Shown piece after piece: positions 40,605-41,647 of a stretch of 41,647 nt of DNA. The first letter of the stretch is position 1. Every line of letters starts with the position of its first letter. A model generated the notes under the pieces. That model was not told where the DNA came from. It did no database searches and saw only the letters and a list, made by a program, of their open reading frames with translations. This DNA is from Nocardioides luteus (GTDB lineage: Bacteria; Actinomycetota; Actinomycetes; Propionibacteriales; Nocardioidaceae). The stretch lies in contig NZ_JZDQ02000049.1 in assembly GCF_000960475.2 (NCBI RefSeq), positions 1-41,647 on the forward strand. Direction: 5' to 3'. Position numbers and translations under genes: made by a program.

Positions 40605-41279
40605 GTGAGACTCGTCGTTGCCACCTGCCAGGTCGACTACGCGGGGCGGCTCACCGCCCACCTCCCGATGGCCACCAGGGTGTTGATGCTCAAGGCCGAC
40701 GGATCGGTGCTGGTCCACTCCGACGGGGGCTCCTACAAGCCCCTCAACTGGATGTCGCCGCCCTGCACCCTCTCGGAGGGCAAGTCCGACGACGGCCGCG
40801 TCGAGTGGACCGTCACCTCCAAGACCGACGACACCCTGCGCATCCTGATCGACGAGATCCACCACGAGTCCTCCCACGAGCTCGGCATCGACCCCGGCCT
40901 GCAGAAGGACGGCGTCGAGAAGCACCTCCAGGAGCTCCTCGCCGACCACCCGGCCACGCTCGGCGAGGGGCTGACCCTCGTACGCCGCGAATACCCGACC
41001 GCGATCGGCCCGGTCGACCTGATGTGCCGCGACGCCGACGGGAGGTCGGTCGCCGTCGAGATCAAGCGGCGCGGCGAGATCGACGGCGTCGAGCAGCTGA
41101 CCCGCTATCTCGAGCTGCTCAACCGCGACCCGCTGCTGGCCCCCGTACGCGGCATCTTCGCCGCTCAGGCCATCAAACCGCAGGCGCGCGTGCTGGCCGA
41201 GGACCGCGGGATCACCTGCGCGATCGTCGACTACGACGCGCTCCGCGGCCTCGATGATCCGACCGAGAGACTCTTCTGA
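40605..41279 (+). CDS. nucS: Endonuclease NucS
   Basis: 224 residues from GTG at 40605. NucS is the mismatch-specific endonuclease that replaces MutS/MutL in most actinobacteria. The N-terminal DNA-binding domain has VDYAGRLTAHLPMATRVLMLKADGSVLVHSD and YKPLNWMSPP. The RecB-like catalytic core has GPVDLMCRD and VAVEIKRRGEIDGVEQLTRYLE (Asp and E-x-K). The C-terminal TERLF fits the beta-clamp-binding tail. TACGTT (40593-40598) lies 6 nt before the GTG, and no ribosome-binding site is seen, so the mRNA is probably leaderless. It is divergent from the dehydrogenase gene. Confidence 0.96.
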   Translation: MRLVVATCQVDYAGRLTAHLPMATRVLMLKADGSVLVHSDGGSYKPLNWMSPPCTLSEGKSDDGRVEWTVTSKTDDTLRILIDEIHHESSHELGIDPGLQKDGVEKHLQELLADHPATLGEGLTLVRREYPTAIGPVDLMCRDADGRSVAVEIKRRGEIDGVEQLTRYLELLNRDPLLAPVRGIFAAQAIKPQARVLAEDRGITCAIVDYDALRGLDDPTERLF

Positions 41280-41349
41280 GCAACAGTTGGTGCACGGTCA
41301 GGCAAGTTCACGCAAGCGAAACAGCGTTCCATACCTTTCATATGCGATC

Positions 41350-41367
41350 GCGTGACACTATTCACGC
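41350..41367. promoter_or_regulatory. Small inverted repeat before the terminal coiled-coil gene
   Basis: GCGTGACACTATTCACGC has 6-bp arms GCGTGA/TCACGC and lies just upstream of the ATG at 41369. TTTCAT (41336-41341) and TATTCA (41359-41364), 17 nt apart, could be promoter hexamers overlapping it. It could be a small operator. Confidence 0.3.
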
Positions 41368-41368
41368 C

Positions 41369-41617
41369 ATGTCCATGAACTACTCGGGGCATGGCGTTGG
41401 GGGCCGCCTGTCCGTCAGCGACGTCGAGGCGATCATGATCGATCTCCTCACGATGCAGCAGATGCACACGGCGGAGTTCCATGCGATCAAGGGCCGGATC
41501 GAGCGCACCGACGCCGCGCTCGACAGCGTCAACGCGCGCCTGGACAGCGTGGAGCGACGGTTGGACGACCTGCTGATCTCGATGAGTCAGCTGCTCAACT
41601 GGATCAACCCCCGCTGA
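41369..41617 (+). CDS. Small coiled-coil protein
   Basis: 82 residues from ATG at 41369; an earlier in-frame ATG at 41342 would give 91. Residues about 15-75 are helical with heptad character (HAIKGRIERTDAALDSVNARLDSVERRLDDLLISM) and contain a short internal repeat (LDSVNARLDSVERRL). There is no membrane segment. The function is unrecognised. It follows nucS by 89 nt on the same strand, possibly from its own promoter. No other gene is visible in the last 30 nt of the window. Confidence 0.6.
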   Translation: MSMNYSGHGVGGRLSVSDVEAIMIDLLTMQQMHTAEFHAIKGRIERTDAALDSVNARLDSVERRLDDLLISMSQLLNWINPR

Positions 41618-41647
41618 CCTGCCGAGTCGGCTCATCCTGACGTAGAA

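Noticed and set aside
40517..40624. An N-terminal extension of the 388-residue dehydrogenase into the upstream region
   Set aside because: It would cross the operator and the nucS promoter and does not encode the missing Rossmann domain.

Overview
This window looks like a chromosomal segment of a high-GC actinobacterium, most likely a Nocardioides-like member of the Propionibacteriales. The evidence is very high GC with strong third-position bias, GTG starts and 4-nt start/stop overlaps, NucS (the actinobacterial/archaeal mismatch endonuclease), a crotonyl-CoA carboxylase/reductase, a DivIVA-like coiled-coil protein, an ECF41 sigma factor with its carboxymuconolactone-decarboxylase partner, and short palindromic repeats of the kind scattered through Nocardioides genomes. 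The genus is an inference. I see no phage, CRISPR array, defence island, intact insertion sequence or secondary-metabolite cluster.

Layout. 1-3290 (minus): tRNA-Ala(GGC) and a housekeeping run proA - small membrane protein - nadD - rsfS - histidine phosphatase. 3360-6026 (minus): a membrane protein, an APH-type phosphotransferase and a secreted phospholipase D-like protein. 6164-9176 (minus): etfB-etfA, then an enoyl-CoA hydratase and a small membrane protein. 9288-12707 (plus): a large secreted M36 (fungalysin-type) metalloprotease. 12840-15504 (minus): a CMD protein - ECF41 sigma factor - MFS operon behind a near-consensus ECF41 promoter. 15609-19820: a Nudix protein, a LysR/EamA divergent pair, a thioredoxin-TPR protein and a PH-domain membrane protein, with a 162-bp MITE-like element between the last two. 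19896-24105: meaB, thiolase, epimerase and ccr. 24253-26798: DivIVA-like protein and AI-2E-family permease. 26852-33508: three divergent or two-component regulatory units (EamA/CGNR, histidine kinase/response regulator, serine hydrolase/TetR) and an ArsB/NhaD-type permease. 33510-36823 (minus): a DUF protein, an alpha/beta hydrolase and a flavoprotein. 36881-40516: a tandem 3-hydroxyacyl-CoA dehydrogenase and a paralogue lacking its first Rossmann domain, on either side of an SRPBCC gene. 40605-41617: nucS and a small coiled-coil protein.

The main theme is C4 acyl-CoA metabolism. Thiolase, 3-hydroxybutyryl-CoA dehydrogenases, enoyl-CoA hydratase, crotonyl-CoA carboxylase/reductase, ethylmalonyl-/methylmalonyl-CoA epimerase, the mutase chaperone MeaB and electron-transfer flavoprotein together cover much of the ethylmalonyl-CoA route from acetyl-CoA. 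A palindromic motif, GTTACT-N4-RGTAAY, lies upstream of thiolase/epimerase, of ccr, and 18 kb away upstream of one dehydrogenase. This suggests one unlinked repressor controls the pathway.

The most novel-looking non-coding signals are two compound hairpins of matching architecture (12753-12824 and 39245-39318), whose middle stems differ in sequence but keep pairing; a perfect 15-bp stem that buries the ribosome-binding site of a histidine kinase; and the MITE-like insertion whose terminus supplies a gene's stop codon.
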